Program-made: the position numbers and the translations under genes | Shown: piece after piece, positions 24,525-33,218 of the stretch | How the letters are laid out: the number at the start of each line of letters is the position of its first letter | Numbering within the stretch: position 1 is the first letter of the stretch | Source of the DNA: Synergistaceae bacterium | Lineage (GTDB): Bacteria > Synergistota > Synergistia > Synergistales > Aminobacteriaceae | Direction of reading: 5' to 3' | Assembly: GCA_018436595.1 (NCBI GenBank) | Contig: JAHDLC010000010.1 | Coordinates: 103,371 to 167,370 of the forward strand | Length of the DNA: 64,000 nucleotides | The notes under the pieces: generated by a model | The model's input: the letters and a program-made list of their open reading frames with translations, nothing else | Database searches by the model: none | Told to the model about the DNA's origin: nothing

Positions 24525-24536
24525 GGGCCCGCGTGA

Positions 24537-26108
24537 ATGGACTGGTTCCGAAGGTTCTCCGCCCGTCTCGGACTTTTCTGGTCTTCCCTCAAGCCGTGGC
24601 AGAAGCTCTCCATCGTCGGGGCCTCCATCCTGGTGGTCTCCGCCCTTGTCCTTGCCGCCTACTGGGCGGGCAAACCCTCCTATGAACCTCTTTTTTCCGC
24701 CCTCGAAGTGGAGGACCAGTCGGCAATAGTGGCCTACCTCCGGGAAAACCGGATCGACTACAAGCTCGACCCGGCGGCGAACGCCATCCTCGTTCCCCGG
24801 GACATCGTCTATGAAACCCGGCTCAGCCTGGCTCAGGGCGGCCTTCCGAAAGGGGGGAGCGTGGGCTACGAGATCTTCGACACCACGAAGATGGGCTTGA
24901 GCGAATTCCAGCAGAAGATCACCTACATACGGGCTCTCGAGGGAGAGCTTGAACGGACCATCCGCCAGATCGACGCCGTGGACTATGCCAAGGTGAACAT
25001 CGTCATCCCCGAGCAGCGCCTCTTCCTCGAGCAGCAGCAGCCTTCCACCGCCTCGGTCCTCGTCCGTTTGAAGACGGGGATGCAGATCGGACCCGACCAG
25101 GTGAAATCCATTGTGCATCTCGTGTCCCACGGCGTCCAGGGCCTGCTTCCCGAAAACATCACGGTGGTGGACACAACGGGAAAAGTCCTTTCGGACCTGC
25201 TCGACCAGGATCTGCTCATCTACGGCCAGGGCGGGGACGGCCGGACAGTCTCCTCTGTTCAGCGGGAGCTTGAGCGTCAGCAGGAACGGGAGCTCGAAAA
25301 CAAGGTCCGGGTCATGCTCGAGCGGGTGTTCGGTCCCGGGCGGGTCGTGGTGAGGATCAAGGTCGACCTTGACTTCGACCGGCGAACGAGTTCCTCGAAG
25401 GAATTTATCCCCGGAGAAACGGGCAGGGGAGTCCTCCGGAGCCAGCAGAACATGGAAGAAACCTACACCGGAACGGGTGGGCCCATCGGAGGGGCACCGG
25501 GGACCACAACGAACATCCCCGGCTATGCCGTCGCCCAGCAGCAGGGGACGGCCAGCGAATACAACAAGACGGAGACCACGAACAACTACGAGATCACCAC
25601 CCGGGAGACCCAGCAGGTGGTGACCCCCGGCACCATCCGGCGCCTTTCGGCCTCGGTCCTCGTGGACGGCGACCTTGAGCAGGACAGGCTGACGGAACTC
25701 CGGGCCCTCGTGGCGCCCGCCCTGGGAGTGGACGCGGCCAGGGGAGACCAGCTCGTGATCCAGTCAATGAAATTCTCCACCACCTTTGCCGACAGCCTGG
25801 CGGAACAGCTGCAGGCCCAGCAGAGAATGCAGCTGATTATCGCCCTTGTCGCCGCCGCGGTCATTCTTCTCCTCGCCGCCCTCGCCGGGGTGCTGTGGAT
25901 GAAAAGACGCAGATCCAGGAAAGCCATGCTCCCTCCGGCAGAGGAACGGAAGCGCATACCGAGCATCCAGGAACTTCTTTCGTCGCCGGAACTTCTTGAG
26001 GCCCAGGGAGAACTGGCCGTACTGGAAGAACAGCTTCGGGCCTACGCGAGAAGCAAACCTGAAGAAATAGCCAACCTTACCCAGGACTGGCTTGCCGACG
26101 AGGCATAG
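24537..26108 (+). CDS. fliF: Flagellar MS-ring protein FliF
   Basis: Forms the membrane-embedded MS ring on which the motor is built. There are two membrane spans, about residues 24-45 and 431-453. Between them is the YscJ/FliF periplasmic region with KPSYEPLFSALEVEDQ and GGLPKGGSVGYEIFD. A Gly/Thr-rich stretch (about 305-335) corresponds to the variable loop before the second ring-building domain. The C-terminal cytoplasmic tail (LTQDWLADE) is the FliG-binding end. At 523 aa it is of normal length. fliG begins 11 nt after it. Confidence 0.97.
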   Translation: MDWFRRFSARLGLFWSSLKPWQKLSIVGASILVVSALVLAAYWAGKPSYEPLFSALEVEDQSAIVAYLRENRIDYKLDPAANAILVPRDIVYETRLSLAQGGLPKGGSVGYEIFDTTKMGLSEFQQKITYIRALEGELERTIRQIDAVDYAKVNIVIPEQRLFLEQQQPSTASVLVRLKTGMQIGPDQVKSIVHLVSHGVQGLLPENITVVDTTGKVLSDLLDQDLLIYGQGGDGRTVSSVQRELERQQERELENKVRVMLERVFGPGRVVVRIKVDLDFDRRTSSSKEFIPGETGRGVLRSQQNMEETYTGTGGPIGGAPGTTTNIPGYAVAQQQGTASEYNKTETTNNYEITTRETQQVVTPGTIRRLSASVLVDGDLEQDRLTELRALVAPALGVDAARGDQLVIQSMKFSTTFADSLAEQLQAQQRMQLIIALVAAAVILLLAALAGVLWMKRRRSRKAMLPPAEERKRIPSIQELLSSPELLEAQGELAVLEEQLRAYARSKPEEIANLTQDWLADEA

Positions 26109-26119
26109 GAGGCGTAGCC

Positions 26120-27136
26120 ATGGCGAAGACAGCGACCAAGGGACTGACAGGAAGGGAAAAAGTGGCCATCCTCATGGTGGCCCTTGGAAACGAAGTGGCG
26201 GCAGAAATCTACAAGCGGCTCGACGATGCCACCATCGAGATCGTCACCCTTGAAATCGCGAACCTGAGAAAGGTGACCCCCGAACAGCGGCTCGGAGTGC
26301 TGAAAGACGCCCAGGAAATGCTTCTCGCCAGGGAGTACATGGCCAGGGGCGGCGTGGACTATGCCAGGGATATCCTCGAGAGGGCCCTCGGCCCTGAAAG
26401 GGCGCAGAATCTCCTCACACGGATCACTGCCAGCCTTCAGGTCCGGCCCTTCGACTTCATGCGGCACACCGACGCCCAGCAGATCCTCGGCTTCATCCAG
26501 GGAGAGCATCCCCAGACCGTGGCCCTCATCATGTCCTACCTCGAACCACAGCAGGCGGCGTCCATCATCGGCGGCCTTCCCGGGGCCATGCAGGCCGAAG
26601 TGGCCAAGCGGATCGCCAGGATGGACCGGATTACCCCGGAAGTGCTCAGGGAGGTGGAGCGGGTGCTGGAAAGGAAGCTGAGCACTGTTATGGGACAGGA
26701 CTTTACCCTTGCAGGCGGCATCGACGCCATCGTGGACATAATAAACAACGCCGACCGCGCCACGGAGCGGAACATCATGGAACACCTGGAGGAGAACGAC
26801 CCCGAACTCGCGGAAGAAATCAAGCGGCGGCTCTTTGTCTTCGAGGACATCATCAAGATGGACGACCGGTCACTCCAGAGGGTGCTCCGGGAAGTGGAGA
26901 TGAAGGAGCTCTCCCTGGCCCTCAAGGGCGCCACCGAAGAGCTCCGGGGAAAGTTCTTCAAGAATATGTCCAAGCGGGCCTCCGAAATGCTCAAGGAGGA
27001 TATGGACTACATGGGCCCCGTCAGGGTGAAGGATGTGGAAGAAGCCCAGCAGAAGGTGGTCAACGTGGTCCGGGCCCTGGAGGATGTGGGCGAAATCGTC
27101 ATCTCCAGGGGAGGAGAGGAAGAGTTGGTTGTCTAA
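26120..27136 (+). CDS. fliG: Flagellar motor switch protein FliG
   Basis: C-ring protein that contacts MotA and generates torque. It begins TGREKVAILMVALGNEVAAEIYKRL. The middle domain contains EHPQTVALIMSYLEPQQAASI (the EHPQ motif that binds FliM) near residue 130. The C-terminal charged helix includes DDRSLQRVLREVEMKELSLAL. The length of 338 is typical. The GGAGG site before the ATG lies in the fliF tail. Its stop overlaps the TTG start of fliH. Confidence 0.97.
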   Translation: MAKTATKGLTGREKVAILMVALGNEVAAEIYKRLDDATIEIVTLEIANLRKVTPEQRLGVLKDAQEMLLAREYMARGGVDYARDILERALGPERAQNLLTRITASLQVRPFDFMRHTDAQQILGFIQGEHPQTVALIMSYLEPQQAASIIGGLPGAMQAEVAKRIARMDRITPEVLREVERVLERKLSTVMGQDFTLAGGIDAIVDIINNADRATERNIMEHLEENDPELAEEIKRRLFVFEDIIKMDDRSLQRVLREVEMKELSLALKGATEELRGKFFKNMSKRASEMLKEDMDYMGPVRVKDVEEAQQKVVNVVRALEDVGEIVISRGGEEELVV

Positions 27137-28022
27137 GCCTCTTCGCCCCAATGTCATCCGGGCGGTGCGTCTTCTCCCGGAGGCCGTCAGAATCGGCAGT
27201 TCAGCGGGAGAAGAGCGGCGGGCACCGGAGTCTGCTCCGGGGGAACCTGCCGGGGCGGGGAATCATCCCGGCGACCTGTTCACCCAGCTCACGGAGGAAC
27301 TCTCTCTCCTGAAAGCGAAACTCGAGGAGTCCGAAAGGGAAAACCGTGACCTCGCCTCCCGGGCGGCGGTTTTTGAGGAAGAACTTTCCAGGGAGCGGGT
27401 GCGCCTGAAAGAAGAGCGGGGAGCTATGGTGTCCGCCCTCGAGTCCGAGGCCGCCGCAGCCAGGAAAAAGGCGATGTCCGAGGGGTTCGAGGAAGGACGG
27501 AAGGCGGGATACGAACAGGGCATCGACGACGCCCGGAAAGAAGCCGCCGGGGAAGCCGAGGAGAAGATCCGGTCGGCGGTTGACCTGCTGGAATCAATCC
27601 ACCGGTCCCTCGAAGAACACATGGATGCCCTGGCGGAGCTCCGGATGCCCAGGCTCATCCGCATGTGGGAATTCCTGCTGTCCCGGATGCTCCGCAGGGA
27701 AGTGTCCCTCGACGGAGAAACAGCCCTCCGGGTGCTCCGGGGAGTTCTGGAGCGGATCAGCGACAAGGAACGGGTCGTCGTGTACCTCAGTCCGGAGGAT
27801 GCGGACGCCGTTCGGGGCCGGAAGGACGAATTCGGCGATCTCCTTCGGGGCGTTCGTCATCTTGAGTTCGTTCCTGACGGCAACGTGGATGCCGGCAGCT
27901 GCATCGTGGAGACCAACCTCGGAATTTACGACGCCCGGTGGCGGATCCAGCTCGAACAGGTGTCCGGGGAGATAGACCGTCTGTTCATCGAGGGAGGGAC
28001 CTCCGATGACGGCAGCTCCTGA
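27129..28022 (+). CDS. fliH: Flagellar assembly protein FliH
   Basis: Regulator and stator of the FliI export ATPase. The N-terminal half is a long coiled coil (about residues 50-150) rich in Glu, Lys and Arg, with the FliH-type Gly spacing [23 protein letters not shown] around 115-137. The C-terminal half is the V-type-ATPase-stalk-like domain ending [25 protein letters not shown] take the TTG at 27129, preceded by GGAGGAGAGGAAG and overlapping the fliG stop, giving 297 aa. No ATG or GTG in a sensible place competes. It overlaps fliI by 17 nt. Confidence 0.9.
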   Translation: MSKPLRPNVIRAVRLLPEAVRIGSSAGEERRAPESAPGEPAGAGNHPGDLFTQLTEELSLLKAKLEESERENRDLASRAAVFEEELSRERVRLKEERGAMVSALESEAAAARKKAMSEGFEEGRKAGYEQGIDDARKEAAGEAEEKIRSAVDLLESIHRSLEEHMDALAELRMPRLIRMWEFLLSRMLRREVSLDGETALRVLRGVLERISDKERVVVYLSPEDADAVRGRKDEFGDLLRGVRHLEFVPDGNVDAGSCIVETNLGIYDARWRIQLEQVSGEIDRLFIEGGTSDDGSS

Positions 28023-29334
28023 GGGGGATTTGCTGGCCATTCTCGAGCAGCGCCTTTCGGGATTCCAGCTCACCAAGATCAACGGCCGGATTGTCCAGGT
28101 GGTTGGCCTCGTGGCGGAATCCAGAGGCCCGGACGTGCGGGTGGGCGACCTCTGTTCCATCCGGTACAGACACAGTACCAGGGCGGCCCTGTCTGCGGAG
28201 GTGGTGGGTTTCCGGGGCGACCGGGTACTTCTCATGCCTCTGGGCAACCTCAAGGACATCGGTCCGGGATGCGACGTTCTCTCCATGGAGCGGCCACTGG
28301 GTGTCCGTGTGGGGGACTCCCTTCTCGGCCGCGTCCTCGATGGACTTGGAAACCCTATCGACGACCGGGGGCCCGTGGCGGCTTCCGGATTTTACCCTCT
28401 CTACGCGGAACCTCCCCACCCCCTTCGCAGAAAAATGATCACCTCCCCTCTTCCCGTGGGCGTCAAGGTCATCGACGGCCTTCTCACCCTCGGGACGGGA
28501 CAGAGGATCGGCATATTCGCCGGATCGGGTGTGGGAAAGAGCACCCTGCTCGCCATGATGGCCAGGTACACCGAGGCTGACGTGAACGTCATCGCACTGG
28601 TGGGGGAACGGGGAAGGGAAGTCCGGGAATTTCTCGACCGCGACCTGGGCGAGGAGGGGCGCCGCCGTTCGGTGCTCGTCATCGCCACCTCCGACCAGCC
28701 TCCCCTCATCCGTCTCAAGGCATCCCTCACCGCCACCGCCATCGCCGAGTATTTCCGGGACCAGGGAAAAAACGTTCTTCTCATGATGGACTCGGTGACC
28801 AGGGTGGCCAGGGCCCAGCGCGAGGTGGGGCTGGCCATCGGGGAACCTCCCACCACCAGAGGGTACACCCCGTCGGTCTTCGAGATGCTCCCCCGGCTTC
28901 TCGAGCGCGCAGGAGCCGGGGAGCGGGGCAGCATCACGGGAATCTACACCGTCCTGGTGGAAGGGGACGACATGAACGAGCCCGTGGCGGACACCGTGAG
29001 AGGCGTTCTCGACGGTCACGTGGTCCTGTCGAGGAAAATCGCCGCCCGGAATTTCTATCCCGCCGTGGACGTTCTGGAAAGCGTGAGCAGGGTCATGCCC
29101 TCCATCGTCAGCCCGGAACACCTCTCCGCCTCGGGAAGGCTCCGGGAACTGCTCGCCGTCTATGGTGAAGCCGAAGACCTCATCAGCATCGGAGCCTACA
29201 AGAGCGGCACCAACCCGAAAGTGGACTGGGCGGTGGAGCACCTCCAGGGGGTTCATTCCTTCCTCCGCCAGACCGTGGGAGAGAAGGTGCCCTTCGAGGA
29301 AATGGAAGAGCGGCTCGTGTCCCTGGTTCCCTGA
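28006..29334 (+). CDS. fliI: Flagellum-specific export ATPase FliI
   Basis: F1-beta-like hexameric ATPase energising type III export. Walker A is AGSGVGKS near residues 172-179, followed by [15 protein letters not shown], Walker [27 protein letters not shown], and [17 protein letters not shown]. The C-terminal region keeps [10 protein letters not shown]. At 442 aa it is complete. The start lies inside the fliH 3' end, as is common for this pair. Confidence 0.98.
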   Translation: MTAAPEGDLLAILEQRLSGFQLTKINGRIVQVVGLVAESRGPDVRVGDLCSIRYRHSTRAALSAEVVGFRGDRVLLMPLGNLKDIGPGCDVLSMERPLGVRVGDSLLGRVLDGLGNPIDDRGPVAASGFYPLYAEPPHPLRRKMITSPLPVGVKVIDGLLTLGTGQRIGIFAGSGVGKSTLLAMMARYTEADVNVIALVGERGREVREFLDRDLGEEGRRRSVLVIATSDQPPLIRLKASLTATAIAEYFRDQGKNVLLMMDSVTRVARAQREVGLAIGEPPTTRGYTPSVFEMLPRLLERAGAGERGSITGIYTVLVEGDDMNEPVADTVRGVLDGHVVLSRKIAARNFYPAVDVLESVSRVMPSIVSPEHLSASGRLRELLAVYGEAEDLISIGAYKSGTNPKVDWAVEHLQGVHSFLRQTVGEKVPFEEMEERLVSLVP

Positions 29335-29340
29335 CCGGGG

Positions 29341-29368
29341 TCAAGACAGGGCAGTCTCCCGCCGATGA
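29341..29368 (+). promoter_or_regulatory. Possible sigma-28-type promoter ahead of fliJ
   Basis: In the 63-nt fliI-fliJ gap, GCCGATGA (29361-29368) differs at one base from the sigma-28 -10 GCCGATAA. TCAAGACA lies 12 nt before it and matches TAAAGTTT at four of eight positions. The start would be about 25 nt before fliJ. Weak evidence in GC-rich DNA. Confidence 0.25.
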
Positions 29369-29397
29369 ATAAATAGAGGCAGCGACCGGAGGACGGA

Positions 29398-29853
29398 ATG
29401 AACGCGAAAGTGAACAGGTTTGAACGTATTCTCAAAACGAAGGTCAAGGTGCGGGATGACGAGCGGATTCTCCTTTCCATGGAAAAAAAGGAGGAGGAGC
29501 GTCTTCTCTCAGTTCTTGCCACCCTCGGAACGGAAAAGGAACAAGCCCTCGCCTCCTTCGGTTCCCAGAAGGACGAAACCTTCACTGTGCAGGATATCTG
29601 GTTCAGACGAAAAGCCATCGACCACCTGGACAGCCGTATCTGCCGGGAGGGGGAATCCCTCTGCGGGGTGAGGCAGTCCATAGAGAACACCGAGGCCCGC
29701 CTGCTGGAAAAACACAGGGACGTCAAGGTAATGCAAAAATACATCTCCTTCCTGGTAGAAGATCTGCAGGACGAATCGAAAAAACAGGAACAGTCGGAGC
29801 TGGATGATATCGCCGGTATCCGCCATGGTTCACCGAAGGAGGGAAGGCGATGA
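29398..29853 (+). CDS. fliJ: Flagellar export chaperone-escort FliJ
   Basis: A 151-residue, almost wholly alpha-helical coiled-coil protein in the fliJ position straight after fliI. FliJ inserts in the FliI hexamer like the gamma subunit of F1 and links it to FlhA. The N-terminus NRFERILKTKVKVRDDERILLSM fits the family's FxLexLLxlre pattern. FliJ proteins are poorly conserved, so order and coiled-coil pattern carry most weight. The 63-nt gap before it is one of the longer ones in the operon. Confidence 0.82.
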   Translation: MNAKVNRFERILKTKVKVRDDERILLSMEKKEEERLLSVLATLGTEKEQALASFGSQKDETFTVQDIWFRRKAIDHLDSRICREGESLCGVRQSIENTEARLLEKHRDVKVMQKYISFLVEDLQDESKKQEQSELDDIAGIRHGSPKEGRR

Positions 29854-30467
29854 GACCGAATCTTTCGGGAGTGTCGAGGGTAATGGGCCGCATCGAGGAG
29901 ATCGAGCGGAAGATCCGGCCCCAAAAGGACAAAAAAGCCCGGGAAGAAAAGAAGGACCGCTTTGTGGATGTCCTGGAAACGGCAGAGAGAAAAGAGCAAA
30001 CGCGGCCGGAGGCGGAAGAAAAATCACGGCGCCCTGTTGTTCCGGGTGTTGTTTCAGCGGAAAAAACGGCGTCCGGCGGATGGGAAGACCACATAGCACC
30101 GCTGGCGGCAGAATACGGCGTGGATGAAGCGCTGGTCCGGGCGGTGATCCGGATGGAGTCGGGCGGCCGGACAGCGGCCGTCTCGCCCAAAGGCGCCATG
30201 GGGCTGATGCAGCTCATGCCCGGAACGGCACGGATGCTCGGGGTGGAGGATCCCTTCGATCCCGTGCAGAATCTCGAGGGGGGTATTAAATACCTCTCCC
30301 AATTGTCCGATAAATATCAGGGAGACCTGGTGAAAACCCTCGCCGCCTACAATGCCGGGCCGGGGAGGGTGGACTCCTACGGAGGTGTGCCTCCCTTCGC
30401 GGAGACCCGGAACTACGTGAAAAACGTGCTCTCCACGTACCGAAAGAATTCAGGGAGCGATGACTGA
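29850..30467 (+). CDS. Soluble lytic transglycosylase-like (SLT) protein in the fla operon
   Basis: The C-terminal domain (about residues 78-198) is a goose-lysozyme-type SLT domain: VRAVIRMESGGRTAAVSPKGA with catalytic Glu103, then MGLMQLMPGTARMLGV, LEGGIKYLSQL and LAAYNAGPGRV. Such enzymes cut peptidoglycan. The first about 75 residues are charged, with no signal peptide, so export must go through the flagellar apparatus or another route. Placed between fliJ and motE, it probably opens the wall for the rod, as the muramidase half of FlgJ does in enterics. It overlaps both neighbours. Confidence 0.9.
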   Translation: MRPNLSGVSRVMGRIEEIERKIRPQKDKKAREEKKDRFVDVLETAERKEQTRPEAEEKSRRPVVPGVVSAEKTASGGWEDHIAPLAAEYGVDEALVRAVIRMESGGRTAAVSPKGAMGLMQLMPGTARMLGVEDPFDPVQNLEGGIKYLSQLSDKYQGDLVKTLAAYNAGPGRVDSYGGVPPFAETRNYVKNVLSTYRKNSGSDD

Positions 30468-31132
30468 TGGCCGACGAACCCAGAAACCTGGTGGATGAAG
30501 TCGAAGAGGAGAGCTCCCCCCGGCCGGTAAGAACGAGCGAGAAGAAAAAGAGCCGGAAAGGAGCGCTCCTTTTTTTATTCCTTTTTCTCGCGGCGGGAGC
30601 GGCAGCGGGGCTCCACGTGTCGGGAAGCTGGGATGCCCGTCCGGTGTTGTACTGGTCTGTTCCCAGAATTCCGTGGGTCGGGAAGGATCTCGCCACTGCC
30701 CTCGGAATTCCCCGTGAATATTCCCTGACGGCGGAACAGAGGCGGGCTATCGAGCTTCAGCGATGGAACGACCGGCTCAATGAAAAAGAACGGGAGCTTG
30801 ATGAACGGGAAAAACGGCTGTCTGTTCTCTCTGCGGACCTTGGATCACGGTCTTCCGCCGTTGAAAAAATCGAAGCGGAACAGGCCGCCGCCCAAATGAA
30901 GCCTCCCGAGAACCGGCAGGAGGAAAAAGAGTACCTGGATATGCTCATGAAAACCTACCAGGAGATTTCGCCCAGGAGAGCGGCTCTCATTCTCGAGCAG
31001 CTGCGGGAAGACCTGGCGGTGAAACTCCTCGAAGGAATGCCCCAGGATGCCAGGGCATCCATTCTCGGCCGCATGGAAGCGGTGAGAGCGGCAAGGCTGA
31101 CGGAACGGCTCGCGGCCGGTGGGTCGCGGTAA
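30467..31132 (+). CDS. MotE/YlxF-like single-span coiled-coil protein
   Basis: A 221-residue protein in the B. subtilis ylxF position. A charged cytoplasmic N-terminus (residues 1-31) leads into one membrane span (about 32-50). A strong coiled coil follows (about 95-155, NEKERELDEREKRLSVLSADL). The C-terminal 60 residues are an MgtE-N-like helical domain (YQEISPRRAALILEQLREDLAV, then LLEGMPQDARASILGRM). MotE proteins of this build chaperone MotC in rhizobia; here a role near the stator or rod is inferred. It joins slt (stop/start overlap) to fliK. Confidence 0.8.
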   Translation: MADEPRNLVDEVEEESSPRPVRTSEKKKSRKGALLFLFLFLAAGAAAGLHVSGSWDARPVLYWSVPRIPWVGKDLATALGIPREYSLTAEQRRAIELQRWNDRLNEKERELDEREKRLSVLSADLGSRSSAVEKIEAEQAAAQMKPPENRQEEKEYLDMLMKTYQEISPRRAALILEQLREDLAVKLLEGMPQDARASILGRMEAVRAARLTERLAAGGSR

Positions 31133-31153
31133 CACATTCGGAGGTGCGGCCTT

Positions 31154-32641
31154 ATGATCTCGCCCTTTCTTGCAGCAGCCAGGGAAAAAAGCCCCTCGGA
31201 GCTTTTCCCGGATCAGGCAGGAACAAAACTGAAACCTGAAGGTGAAAAAAGCGACCGGTTCGCCCGTCTGCTCCACCGGTGTGAACAGCAGCCGGAAATT
31301 CCATTGACGGATAACGGCCCGAAGGAAATCCATTCTGCTGTGTCCCATGCGGTTTTTACGGCGATGCTCCGGAGAATGACCGGGGGCGGCGCAGGCGATG
31401 CCGTCCCATTGGAAAACGGCGGTGCGGAAGCCGCTCTTTCAGAAGAAGAGACGGAAATCCTTCTTTCCGATGCAATCCCGGGAGAGGGAGATCTTTCTCA
31501 GGAAGAAGCCCTTTCCTTTCCCGGGACTCTTCCCCCCGAATCCTCCCCTGACGGAGAATTCGCCGCCTCGGCGGCTGGAATGGTGGTCCGGGACGATGTC
31601 TCTCTTCCGGCAGCCCGGGAAGGAGGGCGGGGGATGATCGTCTCCCCGGCGGAAGAACAGGGCGGCCCCGCTTCCGGGACAGTCTCTTCTTTCGGCTTCC
31701 CCTCCAAAGACAATGTTCCCGGCAGGGCCGACGCGGGATTTCTTCAGAAAGAAGCATCGGGGAACCCGGAAATGAACAAACAGGAAGACCTGGCCGTTCC
31801 TGAAAAAAGGTTTTCTGATGTTCTTTCGGACCGAGACCGGCCCGCTCCCGAAAATCAGTTCTCCGGTATCCTTTCGGACGAAGACGGGTTGAAGACCTCC
31901 CCTTCCGCGAAAAACGAACCCGCGCCGGGGAAAAATGCGGAACCCCTTTCTGGGCGCAGTGTTCCGGAGGGGCAGGAAAAGAACGGCGGCGCCGGAAACC
32001 AGGAAAACAGGCTCCTTCCCTCCGCTTCCCGAAAAGATGACCTTTCTGCCGGAATTTCAGGGAACGGCGACGGAGAGAAGGGAGAGGGCAGACAGTCCAT
32101 GTCCGGAAAGAACGACGGCACCGGGGCAGCCCTGTTTTCTCAGCGGCCTGCCCAGGGGACGGAGGGGGTCCGTACGGAAAGATTCCCCGTTCCGGGAGGG
32201 TTCGCCCGGGAGCTGGCCCTGGCCGGAAGAAACGGTGAAGCCCTTGAGGACGGGATGCACAACGTGGTCAGGTTCATGAGGACGGAAGGGCACCACCGGG
32301 CCTCCATGATCGTCGATCCTCCGGCCCTCGGAAGGGTGGAGATCGAACTTGCCTCGACAAGCGGCGGAGTGGAAGCATCCATACGGGTAGGCAATGAACA
32401 GCTCCGGCAGCTTGTCCAGGACCAGATAACGGTTCTGAGGACCCATCTCCAGCAGCAGGGAGTCCAGGTGGCCGAACTGACGGTTGACATAAGGGACAGC
32501 GGCAGAGAGGGGCACGGAGAAGCCAGGGACGGTGCGAAAGACAGGAATGCCAGAGTGTCCGGCATGGCCGGGACGGCAGAAGAAGACATCCCATCCTTTG
32601 CGGTGGATCTGGAAAAAGGGCTCCTTCACTGGGTGGCCTAG
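31154..32641 (+). CDS. fliK: Flagellar hook-length control protein FliK
   Basis: Exported molecular ruler that ends hook growth and switches FlhB specificity. The C-terminal Flg_hook domain (about residues 365-455) is clear: RTEGHHRASMIVDPPALGRVE followed by VGNEQLRQLVQDQITVLRTHL and LQQQGVQVAELTVDI. The first about 350 residues are low-complexity, rich in Glu, Ser, Pro and Gly, with a near-duplicated segment (PEKRFSDVLSDRDRPAPE and PENQFSGILSDEDG at about 215-245). GGAGGTG supports the ATG. At 495 aa it is at the long end of the family. Confidence 0.93.
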   Translation: MISPFLAAAREKSPSELFPDQAGTKLKPEGEKSDRFARLLHRCEQQPEIPLTDNGPKEIHSAVSHAVFTAMLRRMTGGGAGDAVPLENGGAEAALSEEETEILLSDAIPGEGDLSQEEALSFPGTLPPESSPDGEFAASAAGMVVRDDVSLPAAREGGRGMIVSPAEEQGGPASGTVSSFGFPSKDNVPGRADAGFLQKEASGNPEMNKQEDLAVPEKRFSDVLSDRDRPAPENQFSGILSDEDGLKTSPSAKNEPAPGKNAEPLSGRSVPEGQEKNGGAGNQENRLLPSASRKDDLSAGISGNGDGEKGEGRQSMSGKNDGTGAALFSQRPAQGTEGVRTERFPVPGGFARELALAGRNGEALEDGMHNVVRFMRTEGHHRASMIVDPPALGRVEIELASTSGGVEASIRVGNEQLRQLVQDQITVLRTHLQQQGVQVAELTVDIRDSGREGHGEARDGAKDRNARVSGMAGTAEEDIPSFAVDLEKGLLHWVA

Positions 32642-32652
32642 GAGGTGGAGAC

Positions 32653-33069
32653 ATGACCGTTTCGGCAGTGAACAGCGCGAATGAAACGAACTATACGGCG
32701 GCGGCAAATGAGGCTCTCCGGGAAACGAACAGCGAACTCGGAAAGGACGCCTTCCTGAAAATACTCATCGCCCAGCTGAGCAACCAGGATCCTCTCGATC
32801 CTCTCAAGGACAAGGATTTCATCGCCCAGATGGCCCAGTTCAGCACCCTGGAGCAGATGACCAACATGAACAAGAGCATCGAGCAGATGAATGCCATTAC
32901 CAAGGGTTCCGCGGTGAACTACATCGGCAGGGTTGTGGAATACCTCGATGACGAGGGACTGAGCACCTACGGAACGGTGGCCTACGTCCGGTTCGACACA
33001 TCGGGCGTCATCCTCACCACCACCGAAGAGATCGATATACCTCTCGAAAAGGTTGTGGCTGTGGGGTAA
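32653..33069 (+). CDS. flgD: Flagellar hook cap/scaffold protein FlgD (short form)
   Basis: Caps the growing hook and guides FlgE assembly. LGKDAFLKILIAQLSNQDPLDPLKDKDFIAQMAQFSTLEQM at residues 29-69 is the conserved N-terminal domain. At 138 aa it lacks the Ig-like and tudor-like C-terminal domains of the enteric protein, as does the short B. subtilis form. An AGGAGGTG site precedes the ATG. It is followed by a 149-nt gap before flgE in which I see no gene, hairpin or convincing promoter. Confidence 0.95.
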   Translation: MTVSAVNSANETNYTAAANEALRETNSELGKDAFLKILIAQLSNQDPLDPLKDKDFIAQMAQFSTLEQMTNMNKSIEQMNAITKGSAVNYIGRVVEYLDDEGLSTYGTVAYVRFDTSGVILTTTEEIDIPLEKVVAVG

Positions 33070-33218
33070 CGGACTTCAGAAACAGGGGCAAACCTCCGAT
33101 TCAATATAGGACAAGGCTTTTCGGCACGAGAACCCACAACCGCCCCCAGGGAAGGCCGGGCGAACTGGAAACTGCAAGGGACTGCGGCATATCAGAATTG
33201 ACAGGGAGGAAATACAGC

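Noticed and set aside
33070..33218. A promoter or small gene in the flgD-flgE gap
   Set aside because: No -35/-10 pair, sigma-28 match, hairpin or frame with a ribosome site stood out.
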